Below are positions 45,000 through 56,539 of a stretch of 64,000 bases of DNA, one piece after another. The stretch's first letter is position 1; every line of letters begins with the position of its first letter. Under the pieces are notes generated by a model that saw nothing but the letters and a program-made list of their open reading frames with translations, was not told the origin of the DNA and did no database searches. Position numbers and translations under genes: made by a program. The DNA is taken from NCBI GenBank assembly GCA_964030475.1, contig CAXIPT010000018.1, positions 204,739-268,738 of the forward strand. The letters are read 5' to 3'. The stretch is from Tethya wilhelma. Its lineage: Eukaryota; Porifera; Demospongiae; Tethyida; Tethyidae.

Positions 45000-46780
45000 T
45001 AAACTGCAGGAAAAAGTAAAATTGAGCAATAATTTCTGTGTTGATAGTTCGACAAACTTGCATGTATGCATAAAGTTATGTAGAAGTGGAAGTTCATTCA
45101 TAATTGATTCGAACTAATTATATACTCCATTGCTTTTTTTCATGTTTTTGTCAGGCTAAGAAGAGCCGCTTTGGAGCACCACTTGGAAGAAACAGTGATA
45201 AAACAACTTGAGAAAGGTGCCAAAGAGTACAGCATGGGCTTTCAGAGAGTGGTGTAATGCAAGAAACCAATCATGCACTTAGTCAGAAGAATTTTGCCCT
45301 TTCTTCTTTTTTTTTGGGGGGGGGGGGGGGAAAATAGCTTGTAATTGATACTCCATATTCAGACTCGCAAAATTTTGTGTCTGTTGGTCACTTAAATTTC
45401 AGTTATCTCATGTATGTTAGTATCTTTGTCACTATGTATGTTATAGTTAGTGTATCATATGGAGAATTTTCCACACATTAGCCAAATTTCACAGTGTATC
45501 ACACCTTTAGCTAGGCAGTTTTACTGTACAGAAGCAATGCAGAAAAGTATATTTTGCCCCATATTTCTTGACTAAAGCTAGTAATTCAAAAATTATACCC
45601 TGAGATCATAATCTATAGCCTTTTAGAAGCATTTTGATACCAAAATTATTACCTTTGGAGCTTTAGTCACTGCCGTTTGCAATGAAAGTCTGGTAAGGGT
45701 CAGCATACTTTTGTATGGAGCAAAGCCACACCCACTGAAACTTATGGCAATATCTCTATTTATGTGAAAGTAAAGAAAATTGATACCCTGCCACGGAGTA
45801 CTAGGATCTATTAGGCATCAGAAAATCAGCTCCAGTGTTTGTAGAAAGTTAGCTGCTTTCTGCCGTTTCAGTCTGAAGAAAGAAGGTTCTTGGCTCCATT
45901 ACCTGTGTACATTGAGCAGTGATAATCACATCTTGGTCCTCAGTTCTCACTAATTGGCACCTGCTGGATAAAAGGCTATACTCATTTACAAGTCGGGTGT
46001 ATGGAATAATGCCCTCGTGCTTCACCCTCGTGCCCATATGAAGAAGTTTTCCCTCAAAACGCTCATGTCTACCTTGACCGGAAACATGTGTAATAACTGT
46101 TTTGTAGCCTGAATTTTGTTGCAAAAAAAATTAGCTGATTTTGAAGAATGATATATATATATATATGTCTGTTCGAACAAATCTACTAGGTCTACGAAGT
46201 GGCAGATGTGTTGCAACAATATTTTTTTTTAAAAAATAGGGACACTTCCCTACGTAATACAGTGGATGTATCCAGAAATAGCTATCTTAGTTCTCTCTAA
46301 TTCCAAAATGGGAGGTGGTATAGCAATTAGCAGTTCTGAAATATTGAAATTTGAACACAGCTGGTCTGGCAGTTTTGTATGGCAGCCTATACAGAGAGTG
46401 CGTCAAAACAAGATCGCCGTTTTTTAAAATCAGTACCTCTGGTAGCCATCAGCTTTCAGTGAGTATAATTTATTGTGACTATATATGATTAAAAGAATTG
46501 TGATAATGGGAAACGTGCTGGCTACTTGCACTCGCTCAATTTTCAATGGAATGTGACACGGAGCAATTTTTTTTTTTTTACTATACAGAGAAAAGTTAAG
46601 TCTGTGTCCCATAATTTCTGGTAACGATTACCCTTTCTTCTTGTTTACTCAGCCCGAAATTTCATATACTGTCACCCTCTGCACATCCCGACACAGTTTT
46701 CTGGCAGGAATACTATATAGTTACTCAAAGGCAATATATATAATCCATAATTCAGGGGGAAAAAAAAAGTCATGAATAAA
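45000..46780. other. mostly non-coding, simple repeats
   Basis: T-run followed by G-run at about 45307-45330; (AT)n at 46151-46166; a fragment of the palindromic MITE near 45994. No convincing gene. Confidence 0.4.
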
Positions 46781-46782
46781 GC

Positions 46783-49227
46783 ATGACAAATGTAAAGTAT
46801 GACAAACTAAACAAAAGCACAATAAAATTTGTTTCTAGTATCTTCTTTAAGCACACTAAGGAAAACTTTTACCTGTCGCTCAGGCTCAACCCATTGTATG
46901 TAAGAGTAAAATTCATTAAGTTAGTGCAGAATGGAAAAATACACATGGTGCACTTGAAAAGTGATTCAAAAAAGCATGACTTGATCATGAGCTGCCAATT
47001 TGCTGACCTGGCCAGCAACAGTAAGTAAGCATCATGTATTGATTTCTTGAATTCTAAATAATGCACACCACACACGCATTTGTAAGCCTAGACAAGTGAC
47101 AGTATCTTGCAGGTATATATATGGTGTTTGCCCTATTTTGTTATTACTTTGCCAATTGGTTGACTATATGTAATTAAGTTATAAACGAAATGAGCTTCTT
47201 GTAGCCATATCAGTTGGAATCCAACTATGGTACCACTCAATTTGCAGCAAAATTAATATTGTAGCTTTAGGTTTGGCTTTATGGTATTTAATACAGCGAG
47301 TAGATGTGGAATTTCGAAAGGCCCTAGGCAGTGGTATGTGTGTTCCTGAAGAGGTCAGATGGCTGACTTGCAATTGTGTTGCATGACAGTGGGCTCACAG
47401 ATTACACGCGTTATGCAAGATCAGACTTTCAAGCCATAAATTTAAAGTTCATGGATCAGTTTGTATCATCAATTCTCTGTAGACATCATCAGTTATTGTG
47501 ATATCAGGATTTGGTAACACACAAAGGCTGATCCAGCCTCTCTTCCAAAAGAACACCATCCTGGAGCTGGGAGGCTACGTAATATCCGCCGTGAGTGATG
47601 ATCAAGCCTGTAGTCTAAGTCTAACACTTGCACGTGACCCTGTCATTGTCCTGATGATGGATTTAGTTTGCAACTGGGTGCTGGTGGTGACCAAAGAAGA
47701 CTCACCCAAAGCTATGGACTTTCCTCGTGATCAGTATGATGAAAATGTTCGCTCACCATTGCGAATTGAAGTATGGAGCATTTAATTTATGCATAGAGGT
47801 CATTTCTAATTAATGCCCACCACCACAGATCCTGTGTATTGGAGACATACCTTCGAACTCTGCCTTCGAACTATAAGACAAGGGACATTGCCAGAAATAC
47901 GCGGACCCGGAAATTAATTTTACATAATCTCTCCGTATATATACTACTTCCACTCTTAAGTACTAGAGTGATAGGCACTTATAATTACCTGGAATCAACC
48001 CTTTCCAAAGTACTTTCTTGAAATGTATGGCCTGGTTTTACATCTAGACATAATATAGTTACTTCTTGCAAAAAACTTTTAAGTCTAACCGTTACTCTCA
48101 GAATATTCCAGAAACAAAAGTTTGTTAACTATTACTCCACTCGACCTCTCCGTATTGTACTAGTTAATTTTCTTCCTGATCATGACCTCTTCCAAACATC
48201 CCGCGCTCGCAGGCTAACTGTGAAAAAATTTTCAGATGTATGAATTGATCAACAGAGGGTAACTTCACAAAAATAGTCTTGAAGGTCACGCTTGCCCATC
48301 GATCTCAGAATATTCCAGGCAAGTTTAAAGTACTATACTAAACTGCTATTATGACATATCATTATAAATTACGTCATCGCACAATATTGTTGATTCAGCA
48401 GTTTCGCTAAAATCACAGATCGCTTAGAAATCTCTCTATTTAGCTTTCTGGCTCCAAGAAGAAGAGTTTTGTGTCCTTAGTAGTCTTTTCTGGCTCTCTG
48501 GATTGTGTCCTCACAAGCACTTCTGGATTATTTGAAAAATTCTGGATTTAGTGATATTCATATATTCATGTATGTGGGCGTTCCGTACATGTCCTCTATT
48601 TGTATTGCAATTTCTGGCAATGATAAGGGCCCACCGTCTTCCCAACCAGCATCTATAGGCGACCATCAAGAAACAGCCAGTTCCGTCACATGTAAGTTAG
48701 ATCTTCAATAAAACCCACTGAAAGTATCTCTCTCTTCTCCCTCTGTTAGGTGATCTATGTCAGTTTCAGCAGCACTTACTGTAAATGTAGTGTCACTCAA
48801 ACGATAGCTATCTCTTCAGATCAACTGCAAGTTAGTAGGAGAGCTCTACTTGAATTGGTCGTATTGGAGATCGGATACCACTGGTATGATGTAATAATGA
48901 TGTAATGTTTCATGCTCAATAAATGGTGTGTGCCTGTTGGTGATTGGTATTATGTACACAATGATGTGTGTAGAAAGACTTTTAGAAAAGCTTTTAGTTT
49001 TTTCATCTCTCTCTCTCTCTAGTGGAGAGCCAGTCACTATATCTGTGACTCGTGAGACTGCCTCAGCATGTCAATCATGGCACGCACACATGTCACTTGA
49101 GGATTCAGATTCATTTAGATTTAGAGACTCATTCAAAGCTATGGACTTTCCTCAGTATGATGAAATGCATCATTGCAAATTGAAGTATGGACCATTTAAC
49201 TTATGCATAGAGGTTGTTTCTAATTAA
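46783..49227 (+). CDS. candidate multi-exon gene of unknown family, low confidence
   Basis: Several plus-strand open segments end at good donors. The segment to 47020 (ending FADLASN) precedes GTAAGT. 47480-47785 follows an AG acceptor (VIVISGFGNTQRLIQPLF, LTLARDPVIVLMMDL). 48505-48690 (YLKNSGFSDIHIFMYVGVPY) ends at GTAAGT. 49020-49227 reads EPVTISVTRETASACQSWHA. The 3' parts of the second and last segments share the word AAAGCTATGGACTTTCCTC and about 150 bp of flank. This suggests a locally duplicated exon or a repeat. I cannot name a family and exon joins were not resolved. Confidence 0.2.
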
Positions 49228-49440
49228 TGTCCACCACTCAGGGTCCTGTGTATTGGAGACATACCTTTGAGCTATAAGACAAGGGCCCACCGTGAATCCT
49301 TCAACTGATGGTGATTGTCTTCCCAACCAGCATCTACATAGATGACATACACCACCATCAAGAAACTGTGCTACAACCAGTTTCACAACAAGTATTGTTG
49401 ATGTATGTATGTTTCTTTTTGCATTTAGTTTAGGTTGTAA

Positions 49441-49641
49441 TTAGTTGAACGTATGTTGTGTATCCTTACCATATTTGGTCATTCGCCTACGAAGCATTTT
49501 GTATTCATAGTAATGTAAACGTTTACTGTGAGTTGGTTTTGTCACCTTCACCACCATGCAATTCATGTCTCCAGTGGTTCGCCACTTACCCTTATCGCTC
49601 ACAATGTAACTAGTCATACCAGTTTCTTTGTCCCATGTCAT
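49441..49641 (-). CDS. possible terminal exon, unknown protein
   Basis: The minus frame after an acceptor-like AAAACAG reads MTWDKETGMTSYIVSDKGKW, then RTTGDMNCMVV, and ends KDTQHTFN-stop. It is strongly basic at the end (YYEYKMLRRRMTKYGK). No family recognised and no partner exon identified. Confidence 0.2.
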   Translation of the reverse strand: MTWDKETGMTSYIVSDKGKWRTTGDMNCMVVKVTKPTHSKRLHYYEYKMLRRRMTKYGKDTQHTFN

Positions 49642-50349
49642 ACCTGTTTTATTGTTACTTGTTTAACCACACACTTGCCAGTTCATCATATCTTAGGCTA
49701 TTTAAGCTACTCATTCACATATGTTTTAGGTTCGTGTTTGAGTTCATCTACATTGTATTGTAATGCAAAATTGAGTCAAGAACATTTTCTTACTCTAAGT
49801 CACTTGCAATTGCTGCCAGTCAGTGAATGTGCATGCAGTGCTTATAGTTTGAGTTTAGCCAGCCTAGACTTAATCAGTACATCAGTTTTAATTGTTGGAA
49901 AGAGCTCAACAAGTATATAAGTTACTGAGCTATCTGTGCCAAGAATTATCTCACTACATATTTTCGTTTTTCAGCCATAGACTCAAGTACCTCTGGGCAG
50001 TTGTGTTCTTATATTATCTCATGCATATACATTGCTACAACCTTAATTTGCTTTACAATGTCATGTATGCTGGTGTTTCGTTTCTGCACTTGCTTTAATT
50101 TGTTGAGTATTACATTATTCATGTTGTGTCCAATATACGCGTTTTGTTTCAAGTTAGCTGTTTTTTCTAATGTACTGTGTGTTGGCACTTTGCTGGTGTT
50201 GTATTTTTTACATGTGTGTTCCATGTGCATGCTTTATTTTGTACGTCCGGTGCATCTGTCTGTCTGTCATCGTTGGGTCTTGTACGCTCACGTAAGCTAA
50301 CAATTATTGACCCGTACCATGTACCATGCATTACTAACGCATGCGCATA

Positions 50350-50678
50350 AGCATGTCCACTGTGATGTGACAGCATGGGTAGCATATGACCTGGTGTAAT
50401 TATAGTTGCTCAACAACATGACTCACTAAGTGGTGTGCCAAAAGCAAATTTTGCTATCAAATTAAAGTTATGTTGGTCTCTTATGGCATTGTGGTATTGA
50501 TGCAGGCGCTTTTAAAAAAATTTTTCTACAGAAAAAAACAACTGAAAAACACTAAATATTTACTATTAAAACATTAAAAAGTAAATTTTCTCCAACATAA
50601 TAGTGTGATATTTTATGAATATATAGCATTTGGCTAGTGCTAGGGCAATATTATGCATGCTCAGTGCAACAAAGTTTA

Positions 50679-50725
<47 letters not shown>

Positions 50726-50783
50726 ATTATCACCCCCAGTGATTAGTGGTTGGGGACTATATATAGCTATTATATTTTAGCAG
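50350..50783. repeat. inverted copy of 42663-43075, with (AC)n
   Basis: Reverse complement of the left contig end. It includes a long AC microsatellite at 50680-50724. It ends exactly at the N at 50784. Confidence 0.9.
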
Positions 50784-50784
50784 N
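50784..50784. other. assembly gap base (N)
   Basis: Single N at the right border of the 43077-50783 contig. Confidence 0.9.
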
Positions 50785-50799
50785 TTCTATGTTGGCAAG

Positions 50800-51842
50800 G
50801 CTTTTCTCAGAGATCGCTCGCTTTCAGAAGCTGATTCTTGAACGAATAAACTTGGTATCTTTGTCTTCAGTCGCTTTTGCCATCGGTTTTTCATGTCTCT
50901 CGTCCAGTTGCTAGATACAAGACAGAAAGCGCCTTCTCCATATGGCCGCCATTAATTTCTAAACTCATGCATTATTCATGAACACGGGGGAATCCAAGTT
51001 GACGACCCTTTCCACATAGGCAAGTGTGCGTTATTTGGAATTCACAGCTTACCTGACGGTGCTGAACTCCAGAGCTCTGGCTGAACTCTACCTTTCTTCA
51101 ATAACTATCTCTCTACTATTGAATAAGCAACTTAGCACTGAAGGCAACAAAGATTTGTGATGCCACTACTCCACCTGCAGTGATCCCAGGTCCTGCAAAT
51201 TCAGTTGAAGCTACTAATAGCAGCTAGGACATGTACCATCCGCACACATTTCAGCATTCAGTCGGACACACACAGATACACAAGGCACAAACTCATTGAT
51301 AGAATTGTTAAAAAATTAGAGCAAACAAGAATAAAAAACATTGAAATGTAATGAGACACAGGAATGGCCAAATCATAAAAAAGAAAGTAAACAAGTGGAA
51401 TGGCTGTTAGAGTGTGTAAAGAATTCTTCCTGTGGGCGAAATGAAGGACTTGACACAGTAAAAAGACTATTACATGCAGCCCATAGAAGGATTCTGCACA
51501 CACTCTAACAGCCATTCCACTTGTTTGCTTTCTTTTTTATGATTTGGCCATTCCTGTGTCTCATTACATTTCAATGTTTTTTATTCTTGTTTTTATTAAA
51601 AAATACTATGCATGATTCATGCATAGTTTTTAAACTTAGACAGGAAATATGCATAACTGATTATTTCATGCATAAATCATGCATAGAAATTTACTAAAAC
51701 TTGACATCAGGCATAGAATGTGCTGAAACATGAATGTTTCAGGTGAGCAATTTTCAGTAGGGAGGTGCTAAAAACCGATGACAAAAGTGACTGACCCGGA
51801 AGAAACCAAGTTCATTGGTTCAAGAATCAGCTTCTGAAAGTG
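50800..51842. mobile_element. double fold-back element
   Basis: Outer arms at about 50820-50890 and 51769-51842 are reverse complements (GCTTTCAGAAGCTGATTCTT and AAGAATCAGCTTCTGAAAGT). Inner arms at about 51318-51418 and 51497-51592 are reverse complements as well (GGAATGGCTGTTAGAGTGTG / CACACTCTAACAGCCATTCC). Both arm families also occur at 29940-30590. No coding capacity. Confidence 0.85.
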
Positions 51843-52263
51843 AAATGTCTCTGAGGAAAGTTGAGCCAAGATAGAAGAAGAAAATGGAGAAAATCGGAGG
51901 TTTGGCATGTTTGCGTTTGTTACTTTAGTGCTGGTTTAAAAACATGTTTTTGGGCTCATTAGAAAGAGAAAGAGCTAAGGCCATGCAAAGTAAGTGTTTA
52001 GTTTCTCATCCCCGCCAGTACCTGTATCGAACTCGCCGTGTTTACCTTTGATATTTCACCTTTGCAATGACATAATTTATTTTATGTGGGTGTAGTCAGA
52101 TTACTGTCATTTCAGCTCTCCGCGTATGTGCTAGCAAAGCAGGTTAATTAGTGGGAAGTGTGATATGAAGTATCAAAATCAACCGTACCCCGTGGGTACG
52201 TCTCAAAAGTCTATAGGACGAAAAAATAAAAATTTAATTTGCATGGCCTAAATAGTAGCTTAA

Positions 52264-52899
52264 CCAATTATACGCTGAATTCTTTTGAAGTAAATGACGT
52301 CATCCGCTAAATTAAATTTTTAATTTTTAGTAGCTATGCCTTCCTTTTGTTTTTCTAATACTAAAAGAGATTGGACAAAGTTTTTTTTTTTATGATGCAA
52401 CTAAGCAACTATCAAGCTAACTATATTCCAAGTCTTGTTGCTTAGTGAAGCTTTTGCTGGTAAAAAAAGCCTAATGTACGGGAGGGTCTAATACGCGAGG
52501 ACATAGCCGCGCGTCTAAAGCTTTTTTTCCAGCTAGCCAACCAGGCGATGCTATGGCTATATAGCCTAACTATCGCTGCACCTACGTAGCAAGTTTCAAG
52601 CTTATCCTCTGAAGGGTTGTGGAAAAAACGTCGCTCTAAACCCTACAATCGAAATCGCAAAGATCGTGACCGTTAGTCGCTCAGCGACGAGTAGCGCCAC
52701 GCCTTACAAGCAGTTCTAACTCTGACTTGATATTTTAGTAGAGTAGTCCCTTACCTATTCGTATATGAAGTTTAAAGTTCAAGGCTAATTGCTTTGCTTG
52801 CAAAAAAGTCGCTAGAACAGCCATGACGCATTAATGCGTCAACAGCGGTTTGCAACACCCACGTGTTGACTCATTAACGCGTCAACCACGTATAATCGG
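52264..52899. mobile_element. TTAA-flanked MITE, copy C
   Basis: TTAA at 52260-52263 and 52900-52903. Inverted ends CCAATTATACG and (reverse complement) CCGATTATACG. About 636 bp, same family as 27183-27783. The right part holds a palindromic GACGCATTAATGCGTC at 52825-52840 and ACGCGTCAACCACGTATAAT at the end. Probably piggyBac-mobilised. Confidence 0.8.
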
Positions 52900-53266
52900 T
52901 TAAGAAGCTTTTTAGTGCTAAGCGCTCAGTTTTTGCAGTTATTCACGTGAATATCCGTGTCATTCCTGTGTACCCAGTACTACCGTACTGGGAATTGTCA
53001 TCATTCAATACATTCAAGCTACAGTGCTTCCAACGTAGTCAGGGAAATTTTTGATTTTAGTTTCTATGTATCAAAATCCATTAATTATAGTTGTATAACA
53101 CTAGAAATGCATGAATTTATCTTTATAAACTGTCAAAATCTTGCCATTTAGGGAATTCTTAGTTGCTAGTATAGTAATAGTACTTAAGCACTCAAGTGCG
53201 AGACGTCATCAAAAAATTGATGACGTGTACAAGCAAGCAAGTGATTAAAATACCGGGGAAATCCCT

Positions 53267-53685
53267 ATGGTCGCTATGGTGGTTAGATCTAAAGAGAGAC
53301 AATGCAGCTGCAGCGGTGATGACGAGCGAAGTTTACTCAACGATTACAACCTTCAGAACCAAACCACAACTTCCTGTGGTTCCAAGAAGCGGTCAAGAGG
53401 CCTTAATGCATTCCTGAGAGATGTCAGCAACCAGTCTGGAGTAGCACCAAGCGCTAAGAGAAGTTGCACAGAGGCAGCAGCTGAACATATCATGTTGCAG
53501 TCAGTGAAGGAAAAGCCTAGAGGAGATCCAAGTGCAGGTGGAACTTCTAAAGCATGTTCAGGAATGAACACCTCAGACTGTGAGATAAAAGTAGAAACAT
53601 TAAAACAGCTACTAAAACATGACAAGCATACATTTGCCTGTGGCAGCGAAGGCATTGCAATGTATGTGGACAGGAATAACAGGAT
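53267..53685 (+). CDS. unknown ORF at the 5' end of the transposon
   Basis: Open frame starting MVAMVVRSKERQC, then a Ser/Thr-rich region (SVKEKPRGDPSAGGTSKACS) and KHTFACGSEGIAMYVDRNNR. The intact frame runs to 53785 only because it reads through the nested fold-back element from about 53684. I cannot assign a domain. It may be the N-terminal region of the transposase gene or a separate ORF. Confidence 0.35.
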
Positions 53686-54078
53686 CCAGATAAGATCTGG
53701 AAAATCTTTTTGTCCAGATTCTGAAATTTCAAAGAGTTTAAAAAACTTAGATATAAGCTGCTTGATTAGGCCTAAGCTGGTCTAAGCTTAGATCTAAGCT
53801 TCATGATTAGGCCTAAGCAGGTCTAAGCTTAGGCCTAAGCTTCATGATTAGGCCTAAGCAGGTCTAAGCTTAGGCCTAAGCTTCAATGATTAGGTCTAAG
53901 CTTAGACCTAAGCTTCATGATTAGGTCTAAGCTTAGGCCTAAGCTTCAAGATTAGGTCTAAGCGTAGGCCTAAATTTGAGTGATTAGGTCTAATCAAAGA
54001 AGCTTAGATCTAAGCCTTGAAAAGTGTTTGAAAACTCAGAATCCGGGAAAAAAAATTTCCGGATCTTATCTGGATTCT
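53684..54078. mobile_element. nested fold-back element holding an AAGCTT minisatellite
   Basis: Inverted ends of about 50 bp: GGATCCAGATAAGATCTGGA on the left and (reverse complement of the right end) GAATCCAGATAAGATCCGGA. Between them lies a degenerate tandem array (about 53765-54010) built from palindromic words TTAGGCCTAAGC, GGTCTAAGCTTAGG and CTAAGCTTCATGATTAGG, with units of about 40-50 bp. It interrupts the plus-strand coding region of the surrounding transposon. Confidence 0.85.
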
Positions 54079-54079
54079 G

Positions 54080-55535
54080 TTGAATGTGTCTACCGAGTTG
54101 CACAGAGCATTTACATTACAGGTGTTCAATACTGCCATTTCTGCTTGGAAGCTAGGCATCATAGATGCTGCTAAAATGGCAGTGGTGTCTCAGCCAAAAG
54201 TGTTCGAAAATGGGCAATGGAATATTACTTGGCTCTCGTTGATGTGTCTGTTGATGATGTAGACGATGAAATGGTTGGAAATTTGTTGTCATCTGAACGA
54301 GGCAAATCTTGCCGCAACCCAAACAGCCTCATCAATGATGCTAGCTGAGTTTCGAGCAAATGCACGAGATTTTGTACACAAGACATCAAGCCAACGTGGA
54401 TTACCCAATATGACTTTGCAAGACTTCAGGGATTGGGTGCACAACAGTTATGAAGAAAATATCTGTGCTGAAACCACCAGAGCATGGTTACATAATCTTG
54501 GCTTTTCAAGAAAAAATCACCAAAAAGCTGTGTATTTCGATGGACACGAGAGGGAGGATGTTGTCCAACATCGACAGAAATATGTTGAAATACTAGCAGA
54601 TCTTGAGAGACGTTGTATGTGCCCTGGACACACACCAGAGTTAATGCCAGGTGAGAAAGCTTTAATTCAAATCCATCATGATGAGTCAACATTTTACTCG
54701 AATGCCGATCAGTCTTGCTACTGGGATGATGGTTCATTGAGTTTACTGAAACAGAAATCACTGGGACAGTCTATCATGGTTTCAGACTTTATTGACGAGA
54801 ATAGTTGTAATTACTTGCAGCATGATGGTGCACAAGCAAGGCTTCTACTAGAAACAGAAAACAAAGGATACTTTCGACACCAACATGCTACTGACACAAG
54901 TAGACAAGGCCATTGACATTTTTGAGAGCAAATATCCAGATGTACAGGGTCTCTTTATATTCGACAATGCTCCATCACACAAAAAGTGTTCAGATGATAG
55001 CTTAAACCCTGAAAAGATGAACGTTCGTCCTGGTGGAAAGCAACCAATCATGAGGGATACCCTGTACAATGGAGAAGTGCAGCGAATGGTTCTCTCTGAT
55101 GGTACCCCAAAAGGCATGAAGATTGTCCTGGAGGAAAGAGGGGTGGACACAACAAAAATGAATGCCAAGAAAATGAGAGAAGAATTAAATAAATTTGAGG
55201 ATTTTCGGGATAGGAAAACACTTTTAGAGGAAAAAGTGGAGGAACGAGGACATGTGTGTCTTTTTTTACCAAAGTTCCACTGCGAACTAAATGCCATTGA
55301 ACGCTGTTGGTGCCATGCTAAAAAACACACTAGAGCATATGCCAATGGAAGCATAACAAGATTAAGGAAAATCGTACCAGAGGGGCTTGCGACAGTAACT
55401 AGTGAAATGATTCGTAAATTTTTTATCACAGTTAGAGATTACATAGAGGCATATAAACACGGTAGCACATGTAGAAATGTTGACCAGACTGTAAAACTAT
55501 ACAAATCTCACAGAAGAGTTTTTGAGCAACAATAA
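54080..55535 (+). pseudogene. IS630/Tc1-mariner-type DDE transposase, frameshifted
   Basis: Main frames 54266-54916 and 54885-55535. The N-terminal piece KSVRKWAMEYYLALVDVS lies in another frame up to about 54340. Then come FRANARDFVHKTSSQRGLPN, VHNSYEENICAETTRAWLHN (HTH region) and VYFDGHEREDVV. The first Asp is in IQIHHDESTFY, then SIMVSDFI. After a one-base change near 54875 (a T-run) come FESKYPDVQGLFIFDNAPSH (second Asp) and the Glu in FHCELNAIERCW. The C-terminus is YKSHRRVFEQQ-stop. All three catalytic residues survive, but at least two frameshifts make this copy inactive as sequenced. Confidence 0.85.
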
Positions 55536-55742
55536 CTACATGTTTTTTTGCTATTGTTGTCCTTTTTGTCTTAATAGTAAGTAATTTATGGTTTTGATTT
55601 TTTGTATAATCATAGAAGTATTATCTACGGTTTAACTATGCTTAAGCTTTCTCTGCTGCAAAAGGTGAACCTTATGAAATGTGGTGGTTTTGAAAAAAAC
55701 CGGGTAGTTTTTAAAAAAACTGGTTAAAAAAAGGTTGGATAG

Positions 55743-56535
55743 TCAATTGCAGGGTCCATCAGTTGGGGTAGGATTGGGAGGCAGAGATGGGAGTGAGGTT
55801 GGGAAAAGTTCATCTAAGAAACCATCATCCCATGAGAGTCGAGAAGATGAAGGAGGGAACATTAGTGGTTTCATATCGTCTTGGTGATACTTGAATGGGC
55901 CCAATTGAAGATGATGGAGAACAGCCGAGGCTCCTTCCAAAGCTTCTTCAATTGGTCCTAGTAGAGATGGTTTTCCCCAGACTTGAACAGATGTGTCCAC
56001 TACACGAAACCTCCAATTTTGGTTACCATCTGATACTCGAGAGTATGGCTTCAACAACACACGACTACAAACAAAAGCTTCAGTCACAGATGATAAAATT
56101 ATATTAAAACCAGCAATAGTTTACATGTAGTGTGCCAGTACACATGAATTAGTATGTATGTAGCTAGCTAGTAGTTACTAGTATAAAAAAGATACATTTT
56201 TGTGAAACTAAATTGACTTTTACCCAAAACCTTGAAAAATTACAAGCTTAGTCATTTTAGTCACAGTATGAAACTCACCCTGAGATGTAGAAGGGTCCAA
56301 GGAGCAAAGAGGAGAGCCATTCAGCTGCCTCAGCTGCCACGTGCCCAAGTTGTACTCTGGCTCCAGCTCTGGATATCACAACTTGAACACAGTTACGATC
56401 CAGCAGATGATTAGGCCTTCTTAAAAAACTCACTTTACATCCAAAACTCAATATACCATCCGCCAGATCATAAAACTTCACCCCTCTACATTGTGTAACA
56501 AAGTACGCTAGCTCGTTCACCTCAAGCTCACTCAT
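55743..56535 (-). CDS. HIRAN-domain protein (HLTF N-terminus-like), two exons
   Basis: Exon 1 56535-56279, exon 2 56064-55743; a GTGAGT donor and TTTGTAG acceptor keep phase 2. The product is 192 residues. Residues about 12-80 (CRGVKFYDLADGILSFGCKV, FLRRPNHLLDRNCVQVV, LGHVAAEAAEWLS) match a HIRAN domain, the fold that binds 3' DNA ends in HLTF and Rad5. Exon 2 continues in HLTF style: VQVWGKPSLLGPIEEALEG, LQLGP, FLDELF. There is no SWI/SNF helicase or RING. No stop or frameshift is present, unlike the transposase beside it. It lies wholly inside the mariner-like element, convergent with the transposase, 207 bp from its stop. It may be captured host sequence or an accessory factor. Confidence 0.75.
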
Positions 56536-56539
56536 TTTT

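Noticed and set aside
54848..55429. 193-codon minus ORF opposite the transposase
   Set aside because: Exact antisense shadow of a conserved transposase frame.
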